The position numbers were made by a program, and so were the translations under genes. Below are positions 35,659-45,937 of a DNA stretch of 64,000 nucleotides, piece by piece. The first letter of the stretch is position 1; the number at the start of each line of letters is the position of its first letter. Under the pieces are notes generated by a model. That model saw only the letters and a program-made list of their open reading frames with translations, was not told the DNA's origin and did no database searches. Origin of the DNA: Microbulbifer agarilyticus (lineage in GTDB: Bacteria; Pseudomonadota; Gammaproteobacteria; Pseudomonadales; Cellvibrionaceae); NCBI RefSeq assembly GCF_001999945.1, contig NZ_CP019650.1, positions 2,170,001-2,234,000 of the forward strand, written 5' to 3'.

Positions 35659-37077
35659 TTATTCCACTTCCTCGGCAGTACTTTCCGCGGTAGTAGTTTC
35701 CGCGGCAGTCTTCTCCGCATCTAACGCGGGCAATTTGTGACTATCCTCCGCCTTCTCGCGCAAGTCGGCGGCAATCTGCTTACGGGTCTTCGCCCCCAGT
35801 TTACGCAGGCTGTCGATACGCTTCACCGCATTGCCTCGGCCGGTAGCAAGTCGCTTATAGGTTTCCTGATACGCCTCATCCGCCTGACGGATACGGCTAC
35901 CCAGGTTATCGAGCGACTCGAGTACCAGCGCAAACTGGTCGTGCAACTTGCCCGCCTCGTCGGCAATCTTTTCCGCATTCTTGTTTTGCTTTTCGTAGCG
36001 CCAGATATTCTCAACCGTTCGCAGAGTGGCCATCAACGTCGTCGGGCTTACCAGTACGATCTGGCGCTCGTAGGCGAAACGGAACATTTCCGGATCGGCC
36101 TGCATTGCAAGCATGTAGGCTGCCTCAATCGGCACAAAAATAAATACGAAATCAAGGGTGCGCACGCCCTCCAACTGCTCGTAGGCCTTTTTGTTCAAGC
36201 CGGTGATATGCGCACGCAGTGAGTTCACATGCTGCTTGAGCGCCTGTGTGCGCTCTTCGTCGGTCTCGGCCGAGGCGTAGCGTTCGTAATCCACCAGCGA
36301 GACCTTGGAGTCAATGATCAGGTCCTTGTTTTCTGGCAGACGGACGATCACGTCCGGCTGGCGACGACGGCCATCGGCGGTAAAGCTGACCTGGGTTTCG
36401 TACTCACGCCCTTTCTGCAGGCCAGACTCTTCCAGCAAGCGCTCGAGCACCACTTCACCCCAGTTACCCTGAATTTTACGGTCGCCTTTCAGCGCCGAAG
36501 TCAGGTTCAGTGCTTCATCACTGATACGCTGGGTTTGTTCCCGCAGTGCCTTGATCTGGCCCAGCAGGCTGTTGCGCTCGGCATTCTCCCGGTCGTATAC
36601 GTGCTCTACGCGCTTCCGGAAGTCCCCCAGCTGACGCTCTAGCGGGTCGAGGCTCTTGCGCAGGCTGTCTTCGCTGCGGCGCTGGAAGGCCTGCTGCTTC
36701 TCTTCAAAGATCCGGTTGGCAAGGTTTTCGAACTGCTGGGTCATGCTCGCGCGCGTCTGTTCCAGCTGCTGCTTCTGCTCGGCGAGCGCAGCTTCGCCCT
36801 TCTCCACTAGGACCTGATGCCGCACCAGCTGCTGAGACTTGTCAGAAAGCGCCTCGCGCAGCTGCTGGATCTCCACTTGCTGCTGAGTATCGCGTTCCTG
36901 CACCACCTGTGCGTGGGCCTGCTGAACCTGTTGCTCGGCTTGCAGTGACTGAAACTGACTGACCAGACGCGCCCTGCCAGCCCTGCCACCCCAGAATGCG
37001 AGGAGCATCAGCGCCAGAATCAGGCCACCCGCCAACAGTGACTGCTCCAGGGATATTTGCAGGGGAAACCAGGTCAT
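35659..37077 (-). CDS. rmuC: DNA recombination protein RmuC
   Basis: 472 residues from ATG at 37077; GTG at 37086 is an alternative. Membrane anchor (about 12-32), a long coiled coil (about 45-180), then the RmuC nuclease-like domain: KGDRKIQGNWGEVVLERLLEESGL, PDVIVRLPENKDLIIDSKVSL and IEAAYMLAMQADPEMF. Limits inversions at short inverted repeats in E. coli. The C-terminal tail is Glu/Thr/Ala-rich. First gene of a three-gene operon; divergent from murI. Confidence 0.94.
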   Translation of the reverse strand: MTWFPLQISLEQSLLAGGLILALMLLAFWGGRAGRARLVSQFQSLQAEQQVQQAHAQVVQERDTQQQVEIQQLREALSDKSQQLVRHQVLVEKGEAALAEQKQQLEQTRASMTQQFENLANRIFEEKQQAFQRRSEDSLRKSLDPLERQLGDFRKRVEHVYDRENAERNSLLGQIKALREQTQRISDEALNLTSALKGDRKIQGNWGEVVLERLLEESGLQKGREYETQVSFTADGRRRQPDVIVRLPENKDLIIDSKVSLVDYERYASAETDEERTQALKQHVNSLRAHITGLNKKAYEQLEGVRTLDFVFIFVPIEAAYMLAMQADPEMFRFAYERQIVLVSPTTLMATLRTVENIWRYEKQNKNAEKIADEAGKLHDQFALVLESLDNLGSRIRQADEAYQETYKRLATGRGNAVKRIDSLRKLGAKTRKQIAADLREKAEDSHKLPALDAEKTAAETTTAESTAEEVE

Positions 37078-37183
37078 AAAAATCACTTAAACTTATTAGG
37101 TAGTGTTATCGAGTGTGCTACACAGGGCGTCGGCTGAGGTATCCTTGCCGGCCAGAGGTACTTAACGGGAGACAGGTTGTCGC

Positions 37184-38035
37184 ATGCCAGTAGAAAGCGG
37201 CCAACAATCCAGCCGCCATTCTAACAAGGCCCCCAGCGCATTGATATTCGATTCCGGGGTCGGCGCCATCAGTATTGCGCGGGAGATCCGCCGGCAAATG
37301 CCCGGTCTCACCCTGCATTTCGGTATCGATAACGGTTTCTACCCCTACGGCACCAAACCTGAAGATACGCTGGGACCGCGTATCGTCGACATTGCCAGCC
37401 GTATGGTGTCCGCCTGCGATGCAGATTTACTGGTCGTCGGCTGTAACACCGCCAGCACACTGGCCCTGCCCGAACTGCGGCAAACCTTGCGGCAACCGGT
37501 TGTGGGCGTGGTACCTGCGATCAAGCCCGCAGCCGCGGGCAGCCGCACGGGCACCATCGCCCTGATTGCCACCGAAGGCACCGTTAACCGCCGTTACACC
37601 CGCGAGTTGATTGATCAGTTCGCCAATAGCAGCCGCGTGATCAATGTGCCCGCCCCAGAACTTGTGGCGCTGGCGGAAGCGAAGCTGCGCGGCGAAACCA
37701 TTGCCGCAGCAGATCTCGCTCCGGTGATTGAAAGGCTATTTAGCGGACCGCACGGGGAAACCCTCGATACCGCTGTACTGGCCTGCACCCACTTTCCGCT
37801 ATTACGAGACGAACTCAGCGCTGCTTCGCCACGGCCACTTACCTGGTTAGACTCCGGTGATGCCATTGCCCGCCGGGTGCGCTGGTGGTTGGATGAACTC
37901 AAACTCACTCTGCCGAGCGAACCGCACAGCAGCCAACTACTCACCAGCAGTGAGCATCAATCTGAGCAGATTCTGCAGGCGTTCGGCGAGTTCGGGCCAA
38001 CGTATCAGCACCAGGCGATTGCGGTTAGACTGTAG
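37184..38035 (+). CDS. murI: Glutamate racemase
   Basis: 283 residues; makes D-glutamate for peptidoglycan. Catalytic cysteines Cys87 (VVGCNTAST) and Cys201 (LACTHFPLL), and the N-terminal FDSGVGAISIAREI motif. An extra 18 residues precede the core. Upstream region between murI and rmuC is short (about 100 bases). Confidence 0.94.
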   Translation: MPVESGQQSSRHSNKAPSALIFDSGVGAISIAREIRRQMPGLTLHFGIDNGFYPYGTKPEDTLGPRIVDIASRMVSACDADLLVVGCNTASTLALPELRQTLRQPVVGVVPAIKPAAAGSRTGTIALIATEGTVNRRYTRELIDQFANSSRVINVPAPELVALAEAKLRGETIAAADLAPVIERLFSGPHGETLDTAVLACTHFPLLRDELSAASPRPLTWLDSGDAIARRVRWWLDELKLTLPSEPHSSQLLTSSEHQSEQILQAFGEFGPTYQHQAIAVRL

Positions 38036-38135
38036 TCCTGTGAAGCCTCTGCTTCGCTGCGCAACACCTGGCCATTTCCAGCGTGCACTGCGACCAATAA
38101 AACAGCAATAAACACCCTACTCAGCGTCAAACTAT

Positions 38136-40850
38136 ATGCTGCAACCTGCATTTCCTTTCCGGCAGATTCTCGACGAACTGCCGGTGGGCGGCCTCCTTCT
38201 CACCCCGACCAACCGTCTGCGCAATCGCTGCTTGCAGGTATTCGGCGCATTCCAGCCAGCCAGTACCAAAAACTGGGCTCCGCCCGCGGTAGAGTCGCTG
38301 CAGGGCTGGCTCGACAAGCTCTGGTTTGAACTACAGCAAAAGCAATGGCCTCCAGCGATGCGACGGGTACTTAACCGTGAGCAATGCCAACTGTTATGGC
38401 AAGCCTGTATCGATAGCACGCTGGATAAAGGCTTGATCAATACCCAACAATTGGCAGGCCACAGCGACGGAGCTTTGGCGCAATTGTTTCAGTGGTGTCG
38501 AATCGAACAATTGGAAAACGCAGAAGAGGTGTTGAAGCCTCACTGGGAAAATACCGGTCTGCAGTCCAGCGACTACCCGCTGTTCGAATTATTGCCCGCA
38601 TTCCAGCAGAAGCTTGCGCAGCACAACGCAATTACCCAGGACCAGCGCGACCTGCTTATATTGCAAGCCTTTACAGAGGGGCAGTTGGCGCGGCTCCCGC
38701 AGCTATCTCTGGCGGGCTTTGTGCAATCCTCGCCACTCAATGACAAATTATTCGCCGCGGCGGCGGAAAAGGTAATGCCGTTCGGTATCCCGCAGGCTGC
38801 TGCAAATTGCCTGAAAGTTAGCCGCTGTCATAATCTTGAAGAGGAACTACAGCAGGCGGCGCGTTGGGCCGCCACTAAACTCTCGCAGAACCCGGATGCG
38901 AGCATCGGCATCGTGGTGAATAACCTTGGCCAGTGTCGCGCCCAGGTTGAACAGGTCTTCGCACGGGTGCTGGAACCCCAGTGGTTCTCCCCGACCCAAC
39001 CCACGTACACCCTACCCTTCAACTTTTCCGCGGGCACGCCACTGGCCAAGACACCGGTCGGTTCGGCATCGCTCGATCTGCTCGAAGCGCTCGTGGACTC
39101 GTTTGATTACAGCACCCTGCGAAATCTGCTGTTCAGCCCCTTCTGGGGGGATGAAGGAACGGCCGAGCAGCATTTGCGCAGCGCCCTGATGCGGCGACTG
39201 CAAAAGCTGGAGTTGCGCGAGATACCCGGAAACGTACTGCGTTCCTGGGCGGAGAAGCTCGCCGAAGAGCTTGCCCCTGAAAGTCCCCTGCCCGGGCAAC
39301 TAAACCAGCTGGGCGACTGGGCCCGACGCTGGCAGCGCGCTCCAGCGGAAGTCTGGGCACAGCGTTTTTCTGACCTACTGCTGAAGCTCGGCTGGCCCGG
39401 CGCACGCAACCCCAACAGTCAGGAATACCAGCAGCTGGTGCTGTGGGAACAAGCACTGGAAAGCTTTGCCAATCTCAGCGAATTCACCGGCGCGCTGCCA
39501 CTACGAAAGGCACTGCAGTTGTTGCGACAGATTGCCAGCCGCAGTCCGTTTCAGGCAGAAACCCGCGACGGGCCACTGCAAATTCTCGGGGTACTGGAAG
39601 CGGGTGGCCTCGCATTCGAGCATATACGCCTAGTGGGATTTGGACAGCAACAGTGGCCGGCACCGCCATCGCCCAACCCGATGCTACCCATCCTCTGGCA
39701 AAAAGACTGGAAAATGCCGCGCGCGAGTGCCGAGCGTGAACTGGAGCTTGCGCAAGAGCTTACCCAGGACCTGCTAAACAGCAGCAGTGATGTGGTGGTT
39801 AGTTACGCCTGTGAGGAAGATGGCGTAGGCCAATCTCTCAGCGCACTATTTGGCAGCCCTGCCCCCGCAGATTGGCTCGATAGCGACCCGCTGCAGACCT
39901 TCTATGAAACGCTAGAGAAAGCAACTGCACTGGAGAAGATCCCCGACGAAGCACTCCCCCCGCTCTCTGCTGAAGAATCCACACAGGTACGCGGCGGCGC
40001 AGGTGTATTAAAAGCCCAGGCCCTGTGCCCACTCAATGCGCAACTTCGTTACCGCCTGGGTGCCGACAGTTTTATGCAGCCCGGCCTCGGCCTGAGCCCC
40101 GCCGAACGCGGCAACCTGATTCATGAAATGCTTGCCGCTTTCTTCGAGAACTGTAAAACGTCTCGCCAGCTTGTCGAAATGACACCAGAGCAGCGCAAAC
40201 TGAAGATCAACACCAGTATTGACGCCGCCATCGGGCGACTTAAACGAAAACATCCGGAGTTGCCGCAGGCATTCTGGTCACTGGAAAAAAGTCGTCTGGG
40301 AGACATCTTTGAGCAATGGTTGCCGCTAGAACTGGCGCGCCCACAATTTGAGGCTGCGCAAATTGAGTCACAAACAACCGTGAATCTCGAGGGCTTGACC
40401 CTGACATTGCGTCTGGACCGGCTGGACAACCTCACCTCTGCAGATCAGCAAGAACAGCTGGTAATCGACTACAAAACAGGCCAAACCAGTGTCAGCGACT
40501 GGCTGCAAGCGCGCGTGCGCGAGCCGCAATTGCCACTCTATGCCCTGTTCTTGCCAAACGTAAAAGGCATTGCCTACGGCGCGGTAAAAAATGGCGATTG
40601 CAAATACCTTGGCACTGGTGAACTTACCCATGCCATCAAAGGCGTGAAAGCGGTTGGCGACAGCCAGAAGAACCCCGAAGTGGAATTAGGCAACTGGGAT
40701 CAGTTGACCCAGCACTGGGCACAAGCACTTGCAACGCTCGCCTCGGAGTACAAAACCGGGTATGCCGCACTCCGCTTCGACCGCCCAGCTGACAATGAAA
40801 ACCAAAAGAATTTGTGGCCGCTGAACCGCTGGCCGGAACGACAATCATGA
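38136..40850 (+). CDS. AddB-like PD-(D/E)XK nuclease, RecB-family repair protein
   Basis: 904 residues. Inactive-helicase-like N-terminal region, then a C-terminal RecB-family nuclease domain with the catalytic VIDYKTGQTSVSDW (about residue 775) and QLPLYALFL (about 800). It matches the probable DNA repair protein type that accompanies an AddA-like helicase. Its stop overlaps the helicase start by ATGA. The pair probably processes double-strand breaks, replacing or supplementing RecBCD. A partial CxxC iron-sulfur cluster is not evident. Confidence 0.82.
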   Translation: MLQPAFPFRQILDELPVGGLLLTPTNRLRNRCLQVFGAFQPASTKNWAPPAVESLQGWLDKLWFELQQKQWPPAMRRVLNREQCQLLWQACIDSTLDKGLINTQQLAGHSDGALAQLFQWCRIEQLENAEEVLKPHWENTGLQSSDYPLFELLPAFQQKLAQHNAITQDQRDLLILQAFTEGQLARLPQLSLAGFVQSSPLNDKLFAAAAEKVMPFGIPQAAANCLKVSRCHNLEEELQQAARWAATKLSQNPDASIGIVVNNLGQCRAQVEQVFARVLEPQWFSPTQPTYTLPFNFSAGTPLAKTPVGSASLDLLEALVDSFDYSTLRNLLFSPFWGDEGTAEQHLRSALMRRLQKLELREIPGNVLRSWAEKLAEELAPESPLPGQLNQLGDWARRWQRAPAEVWAQRFSDLLLKLGWPGARNPNSQEYQQLVLWEQALESFANLSEFTGALPLRKALQLLRQIASRSPFQAETRDGPLQILGVLEAGGLAFEHIRLVGFGQQQWPAPPSPNPMLPILWQKDWKMPRASAERELELAQELTQDLLNSSSDVVVSYACEEDGVGQSLSALFGSPAPADWLDSDPLQTFYETLEKATALEKIPDEALPPLSAEESTQVRGGAGVLKAQALCPLNAQLRYRLGADSFMQPGLGLSPAERGNLIHEMLAAFFENCKTSRQLVEMTPEQRKLKINTSIDAAIGRLKRKHPELPQAFWSLEKSRLGDIFEQWLPLELARPQFEAAQIESQTTVNLEGLTLTLRLDRLDNLTSADQQEQLVIDYKTGQTSVSDWLQARVREPQLPLYALFLPNVKGIAYGAVKNGDCKYLGTGELTHAIKGVKAVGDSQKNPEVELGNWDQLTQHWAQALATLASEYKTGYAALRFDRPADNENQKNLWPLNRWPERQS

Positions 40851-43800
40851 CCAGCTCAACACCTGTAGATGCCCGACAGCGCGAACAAGCGCTCGACATC
40901 ACGCAAAGCTATGCGGTTTCTGCTCCCGCGGGCTCCGGAAAAACCGGCTTGCTGACACAACGCCTGCTCAAATTACTCGCAGCCTGCAAACAGCCGGAAG
41001 AAGTACTGGCGATTACCTTTACCCGCAAAGCGGCGGGTGAAATGCGCGAGCGACTTCTCGACGCTTTAGTAGACGCACGGGACAATCCGGAGCCAGAGAA
41101 TCCTCACGCAAAAATTACCTGGCAGCTGGCAAAAAATTTGTTGGCCCACGACCAGACACATCAATGGCACCTACTCGAGAGCCCTCAGCGCCTGCGTATC
41201 CAGACCATCGATGGACTGTGCCGAAATATCGCCAGCCAATTACCCGTCGACAGTGGACTGGGCGCACCGGGGGAACCCCTGGAGCAGCCCGCGATCGCCT
41301 ACGAGAAGGCCATTGCCAATCTATTGACGAAGCTGGAGCAAGAGCCACTGGATCAGGATCTTGGCGAGCTGCTGCTGCACCTCGACAACAACCTGCCGGA
41401 AGTTACCGGGCTACTGCAGACCCTGCTGGAAAAGCGGGAACAGTGGCTCGAACCGCTACTTGCCGTTCACCAGGAACAGGCCGAGGACTATTTCACCTTC
41501 GTAATCAACGAACTGATTGAAGGGCAGCTTGCCGCACTGAAAGCGGGATTGGGGACACACCTCGGTGAACTGATTGAACTCGCGGACTACGCGGGCACTA
41601 ATCTCAGTAAAGACAAGCCCGAGCATCCGATAAGCCAACTTGCAGGTATCGCAGGCGCGCCGAGCTGTGACGCGGAAGGTCTGCCGCAGTGGCTGGCGCT
41701 CGCTGAGCTACTGGTTACCGGTACCGGCACCTATCGCAAGTCGGTCACCAAAACCATTGGCTTTCCCGCCGCCGATAAGAAGTCTCCGGATGCGGGGAAG
41801 GCCAAAGAGCAAAAGGCGCGAATTAGTGCCCTGCTCGCTTCCTTGGCCGACGATGAAGCGCTACTGCAACAGATCGCCGAAGTGCGTACCCTTCCCGGCG
41901 GTATGGACGACGGCCAGTGGCAGATTCTGCGCTCGATGGCCCGCATCCTGCCGCTGTTGGTGGCAGAGTTAAAACTGGTATTCCAGCAGGTCGGCGGCAC
42001 CGACTTTACCGAGGTCGCGCAGGCGGCGCTGGCGGCACTGGGCAGCAGTGATGATCCTAGTGAAGTCGCGCTCAAGCTGGACGTGCAGATTCAGCACATA
42101 CTGGTGGATGAATTCCAGGATACGTCCCAGTTACAACTGGAATTTCTGCAAAAACTCACCGCCGGCTGGGAGCCTCAAGACGGGCGCAGCCTGTTTATCG
42201 TGGGCGACGGCATGCAATCCTGCTACGGCTTCCGCAATGCCAACGTGGGCATCTTTCTGGACGCGCGCAACGAAGGGATTGGCGAACTGCCGCTGGTACC
42301 ACTGAATCTACAGGTGAATTTTCGCTCCAGTACCGCTGTGGTGGATTGGGTAAATACCACCTTCGCGCGCGCCTTCCCCAGCAAAGACAATATCAGCCGC
42401 GGCGCCGTGCGTTATCTGGAATCCGTGGCGTTCAAGCCGCGCTCCTGGAAAGGTGAACCCGTCACCTTCTATGGCTGCACAGACGATAGCGAACGTTTGT
42501 TGGAAGCGGAGAAGACCCTGCAAATCGTGCAGGACCTACAGGCGCAATCACCGTCGGCAAGCATCGCCATTCTGGTGCGGAATAAAAAACATCTGCAACA
42601 GATCTTGCCGGAACTCACGCGTGCCGGCATTCCTTACCAAGCCCAGGATCTCTCGCCCCTGGCCAGTAAAATGGTGGTGCTGGACTTGCTCAGCCTGACA
42701 CGCGCCTTGCAAGACCATTCTGACCGTATCAGCTGGTTATCGGTACTGCGTGCCCCCTGGTTCGGCCTCACCCTGCCCGACCTGTATGCACTGGCCAACG
42801 CCACTGCAGAGACCAGCAATCTCGACGAGGACGCAAAGCCACGGGATCCGCGTGACCCGAAAAATGCGCCCATTCTAAACACGTTGCTAAACAACCTGCA
42901 CAGTGGCCAGGCAATGGCAGGGTTGAGTGAAGATGGCGCGCAACGCTTGCAGCGAAGCCTGCCGGTCATGCTGGAAGCCTGGCAGCAACGTGGCCGCAAA
43001 CCTCTGCGGGTTTGGATCGAAGGCTTGTGGCTCGCCCTCGGCGGACCAGCGTGTGTGGCAGACAAGCAGGAACTGAGTAACGCCTCTGACTTTTTCCAGC
43101 TCCTGGAAAAATACGACCAGGGCGGTCGGATCGGCGATTGGCCCGCATTCGAGCAAGCCCTGGAAAAATTGTTCGCGCGCCCCGCACAACAGGCCACCGT
43201 GCAGGTGATGACGATCCACAAGTCCAAGGGTCTGGAATTTGACCATGTAATCATTCCGGGCCTAGACAAGTCCGGCGGTGCCGGCGGCAGCGACCAGCTT
43301 TTGCGCTGGTGCAGCTGGCTAAATACCGAGGCAGATAACCGTTTTCTGCTCGCGCCGAAAAGCCCGCGCAGCGGCAAAGACCCGCTCTACGCCTACGTCA
43401 AGCACGACAACAGCGAGCGCGAGCGACTCGAAGGTACACGCCTGCTGTACGTGGGCTGCACCCGTGCGATCCACAGCCTGTATCTGCTGGCCAACGTGAA
43501 GTCTTCCGACAAGAAAAATGAGGACTACAAGGCGCCCGCGCCCGCATCACTGCTTGCCAGCATCTGGCCCGCACTTAGCCAACAGGACGGCAGCAATTGG
43601 TGTTATTGGCTTGAGAGCCCGGAGCCGGCAGCCGATGCTGACGCAACCGATCACAGCTATCTGCTGCAGTTGCCCCTGGGCTGGCAGCCCAGTGCTTACC
43701 CTCATGGAAACCTGCTGGCCCGCTACCGAGTCGCAAGCACACAAGCCGCACCCGGCGAGGATGCGCAGGACGCGCCGGAAGAACGCAACTTGCCCGAGCT

Positions 43801-44350
43801 TGGGCAGGTACAACAGCGCTGGTTCCGGCACGCAGGCACCGTTGCCCATGAAACCCTGGCGACACTCACCGAAGCACCGGAACGCTTGCAACGCCCCACG
43901 CCTGAAGTGATCAGCGAGTTACGACCGCTTTGGCAATTGCGACTCTCGGAGGCTGGCTTAAGCGGACGCAACCTCGAAAACGCGGCCGAAAAAGTTGAAC
44001 AGGCGATCGCCCGCACTCTCAGTTGTGAGACCGGCCGCTGGTTACTCGACGCAAGTCATCTAGAATCTGCCGCCGAGCAGGAGATTCACACCGGAGGTGG
44101 CCAGCTGCGCCGCAATATCATTGATCGTACTTTTATCGACGCCGAAGGCAGCCGCTGGATCGTCGATTACAAGACCGCAGAACCGAGTGCCGGTGAAGAA
44201 CCGTCAGACTTTATTGCCGCGCAGCTGGAGCAGTACCGCTATCAGCTGGATCGCTACCGACGCCTGTTCTACCAGCGCGGCGAAACATCCATACGCTGTG
44301 CACTGTACTTCCCTCTGATGCAAACGCTGGCAGAGTTACCTCCGGAATAA
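40847..44350 (+). CDS. AddA-like UvrD-type helicase/nuclease
   Basis: 1167 residues from ATG at 40847. SF1 helicase motifs: APAGSGKTG (Walker A, residues 26-34), AITFTRKAAGEMRERL, VDEFQDTSQLQL, MTIHKSKGLEFDHVI, and GTRLLYVGCTRAIH. C-terminal PD-(D/E)XK nuclease with WIVDYKTAEPS and EQYRYQLDRY. Acts with the preceding AddB-like protein as an end-resection machine. RecBCD may or may not also be present; not seen in this window. Confidence 0.9.
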   Translation: MTSSTPVDARQREQALDITQSYAVSAPAGSGKTGLLTQRLLKLLAACKQPEEVLAITFTRKAAGEMRERLLDALVDARDNPEPENPHAKITWQLAKNLLAHDQTHQWHLLESPQRLRIQTIDGLCRNIASQLPVDSGLGAPGEPLEQPAIAYEKAIANLLTKLEQEPLDQDLGELLLHLDNNLPEVTGLLQTLLEKREQWLEPLLAVHQEQAEDYFTFVINELIEGQLAALKAGLGTHLGELIELADYAGTNLSKDKPEHPISQLAGIAGAPSCDAEGLPQWLALAELLVTGTGTYRKSVTKTIGFPAADKKSPDAGKAKEQKARISALLASLADDEALLQQIAEVRTLPGGMDDGQWQILRSMARILPLLVAELKLVFQQVGGTDFTEVAQAALAALGSSDDPSEVALKLDVQIQHILVDEFQDTSQLQLEFLQKLTAGWEPQDGRSLFIVGDGMQSCYGFRNANVGIFLDARNEGIGELPLVPLNLQVNFRSSTAVVDWVNTTFARAFPSKDNISRGAVRYLESVAFKPRSWKGEPVTFYGCTDDSERLLEAEKTLQIVQDLQAQSPSASIAILVRNKKHLQQILPELTRAGIPYQAQDLSPLASKMVVLDLLSLTRALQDHSDRISWLSVLRAPWFGLTLPDLYALANATAETSNLDEDAKPRDPRDPKNAPILNTLLNNLHSGQAMAGLSEDGAQRLQRSLPVMLEAWQQRGRKPLRVWIEGLWLALGGPACVADKQELSNASDFFQLLEKYDQGGRIGDWPAFEQALEKLFARPAQQATVQVMTIHKSKGLEFDHVIIPGLDKSGGAGGSDQLLRWCSWLNTEADNRFLLAPKSPRSGKDPLYAYVKHDNSERERLEGTRLLYVGCTRAIHSLYLLANVKSSDKKNEDYKAPAPASLLASIWPALSQQDGSNWCYWLESPEPAADADATDHSYLLQLPLGWQPSAYPHGNLLARYRVASTQAAPGEDAQDAPEERNLPELGQVQQRWFRHAGTVAHETLATLTEAPERLQRPTPEVISELRPLWQLRLSEAGLSGRNLENAAEKVEQAIARTLSCETGRWLLDASHLESAAEQEIHTGGGQLRRNIIDRTFIDAEGSRWIVDYKTAEPSAGEEPSDFIAAQLEQYRYQLDRYRRLFYQRGETSIRCALYFPLMQTLAELPPE

Positions 44351-44666
44351 GCACTCAAAGTCCGATCTGGAACCGGCCCTGAAAGGGGCCGGATCGGCGA
44401 CTAACGCAGCGTCCGCGTCAGCCCGATACTCGCGCACTCACTATCCTACCCAGATACTGCCAGCCACATAGCCGAGCAAACCCATCCTTAGCAAGCACAT
44501 CAAGACTAGATAAATTTTGCGCACACGGTACAAACTGGTGACAACTAAAACTGTTTCAAATGAAACCCTAGCCCTACCACCAGTCACTAGGTAGCATAAC
44601 TGCCCCGCAGCTCTGTGCTGTGGGCAAGGACGCGACCAAATTATCTAAATAAGTAGTGATTTAACC
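44351..44666. other. Intergenic region before DAHP synthase
   Basis: 316 bases. Contains a hairpin at 44362-44397, a short dyad GTTTCA-AA-TGAAAC at 44553-44566 that could be a repressor site, and a weak stem CCGCAG/CTGTGG near 44607-44625. No clear TyrR box, leader peptide or promoter was recognised. Confidence 0.4.
44362..44397 (+). terminator. GC-rich hairpin after the AddA-like gene
   Basis: Inner perfect stem CCGGCCC (44373-44379) and GGGCCGG (44386-44392), with outer pairing CCGAT/ATCGG (44362-44366, 44393-44397). There is no T tract, so perhaps Rho-dependent termination or mRNA-end stabilisation. Confidence 0.4.
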
Positions 44667-45740
44667 ATGACCACGCAGCAGTTCGACGACCTTAACGTCG
44701 TCTCCCAGGACATCCTGATTACACCGGAAGCGCTGAAATCAGAACTGCCCGTTAGTGAGGCAGCTGAAGCTTCTGTGGCCGCCGGCCGTGCCGCCGTGCG
44801 CGATATTCTCGACCGCAAAGACCACCGCTTGATGGTTGTGATCGGCCCCTGTTCCGTTCACGACGTCGATGCGGCCATCGATTATGCCCAGCGCCTGAAG
44901 GCGCTGGCCGATAAGGTCTCCGACACCCTGCTGATCGTGATGCGTGTGTATTTTGAAAAGCCCCGTACAACCGTGGGCTGGAAAGGATTGATTAACGATC
45001 CACACCTGGACGATTCCTTCAAGATTGAAGACGGCCTGCACATTGGCCGCAAGCTTCTGCTGGATGTTGCCGAGCTGGGCCTGCCAACCTCCACCGAGGC
45101 ACTGGACCCGATCTCTCCGCAGTACCTGCAGGACCTGATTTCCTGGTCTGCGATCGGTGCCCGCACCACCGAATCCCAGACACACCGCGAAATGGCTAGC
45201 GGCCTCTCTTCCGCAGTGGGATTTAAAAACGGTACCGACGGCAGCCTGGAAGTGGCAATCAATGCACTTCAGTCCACCGCCAACCCACACCGTTTCCTGG
45301 GCATTAATAAAGAAGGCCAGGTTGCCATCATCCACACCGCCGGTAATAAATACGGCCACGTGGTACTCCGCGGTGGTAATGACAAACCGAACTACGACTC
45401 GGTGAGTGTCGCGGTCTGCGAGAAAGAGCTTGAGGCAGCAGGTTTGATCCCCAACATCATGGTGGACTGCAGCCACGCCAACTCCAACAAAAACCACGAA
45501 TTGCAACCGCTAGTGGTGGACAACGTGACTCACCAGATTCTGGATGGCAACAAGTCCATTATCGGCATTATGGTGGAAAGTAACCTGAAAGCTGGCAACC
45601 AGAAGATCAATAAAGATCGCAGCAAGATGGAATACGGCGTATCCGTTACCGATAAGTGCATCGACTGGGAAACCACCGAATCCCTACTGCTCGGTATGGC
45701 GGAGCAGCTGCGCGAACCGCTTCAGGCTCGCAAAGGCTAA
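44667..45740 (+). CDS. 3-deoxy-7-phosphoheptulonate (DAHP) synthase, class I
   Basis: 357 residues; condenses erythrose 4-phosphate with phosphoenolpyruvate to start the shikimate pathway. AroF/AroG/AroH family: VVIGPCSVHD, MRVYFEKPRTTVGWKGLINDP, LPTSTEALDP, GARTTESQTHREMASG (Cys and metal residues), HVVLRGG and DCSHANSNK. Which of the three isozyme types it is cannot be told with confidence. tyrR and phhA lie 16 kb away. The long upstream region could carry regulation. Terminator follows. Confidence 0.93.
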   Translation: MTTQQFDDLNVVSQDILITPEALKSELPVSEAAEASVAAGRAAVRDILDRKDHRLMVVIGPCSVHDVDAAIDYAQRLKALADKVSDTLLIVMRVYFEKPRTTVGWKGLINDPHLDDSFKIEDGLHIGRKLLLDVAELGLPTSTEALDPISPQYLQDLISWSAIGARTTESQTHREMASGLSSAVGFKNGTDGSLEVAINALQSTANPHRFLGINKEGQVAIIHTAGNKYGHVVLRGGNDKPNYDSVSVAVCEKELEAAGLIPNIMVDCSHANSNKNHELQPLVVDNVTHQILDGNKSIIGIMVESNLKAGNQKINKDRSKMEYGVSVTDKCIDWETTESLLLGMAEQLREPLQARKG

Positions 45741-45760
45741 ACAGTTTCACGCTTATTACA

Positions 45761-45786
45761 GGCCGGCTTTGCCGGCCTTTTTTTTT
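45761..45786 (+). terminator. Rho-independent terminator of DAHP synthase
   Basis: GGCCGGC (45761-45767), loop TTT, GCCGGCC (45771-45777), followed by nine T. Confidence 0.95.
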
Positions 45787-45937
45787 GCCCGCGCAATATC
45801 ATTTCATTGTTTCCCCCTCCTACACGTCACCCTGGGCGCATACACCTCAGTGCGCGTCCGAGTATCCCCGGAATTCTATCTACACTACTTGGATAGCAAC
45901 CAAACCCAATGCGCGTATTTGGCAATAGGAGCCGACA

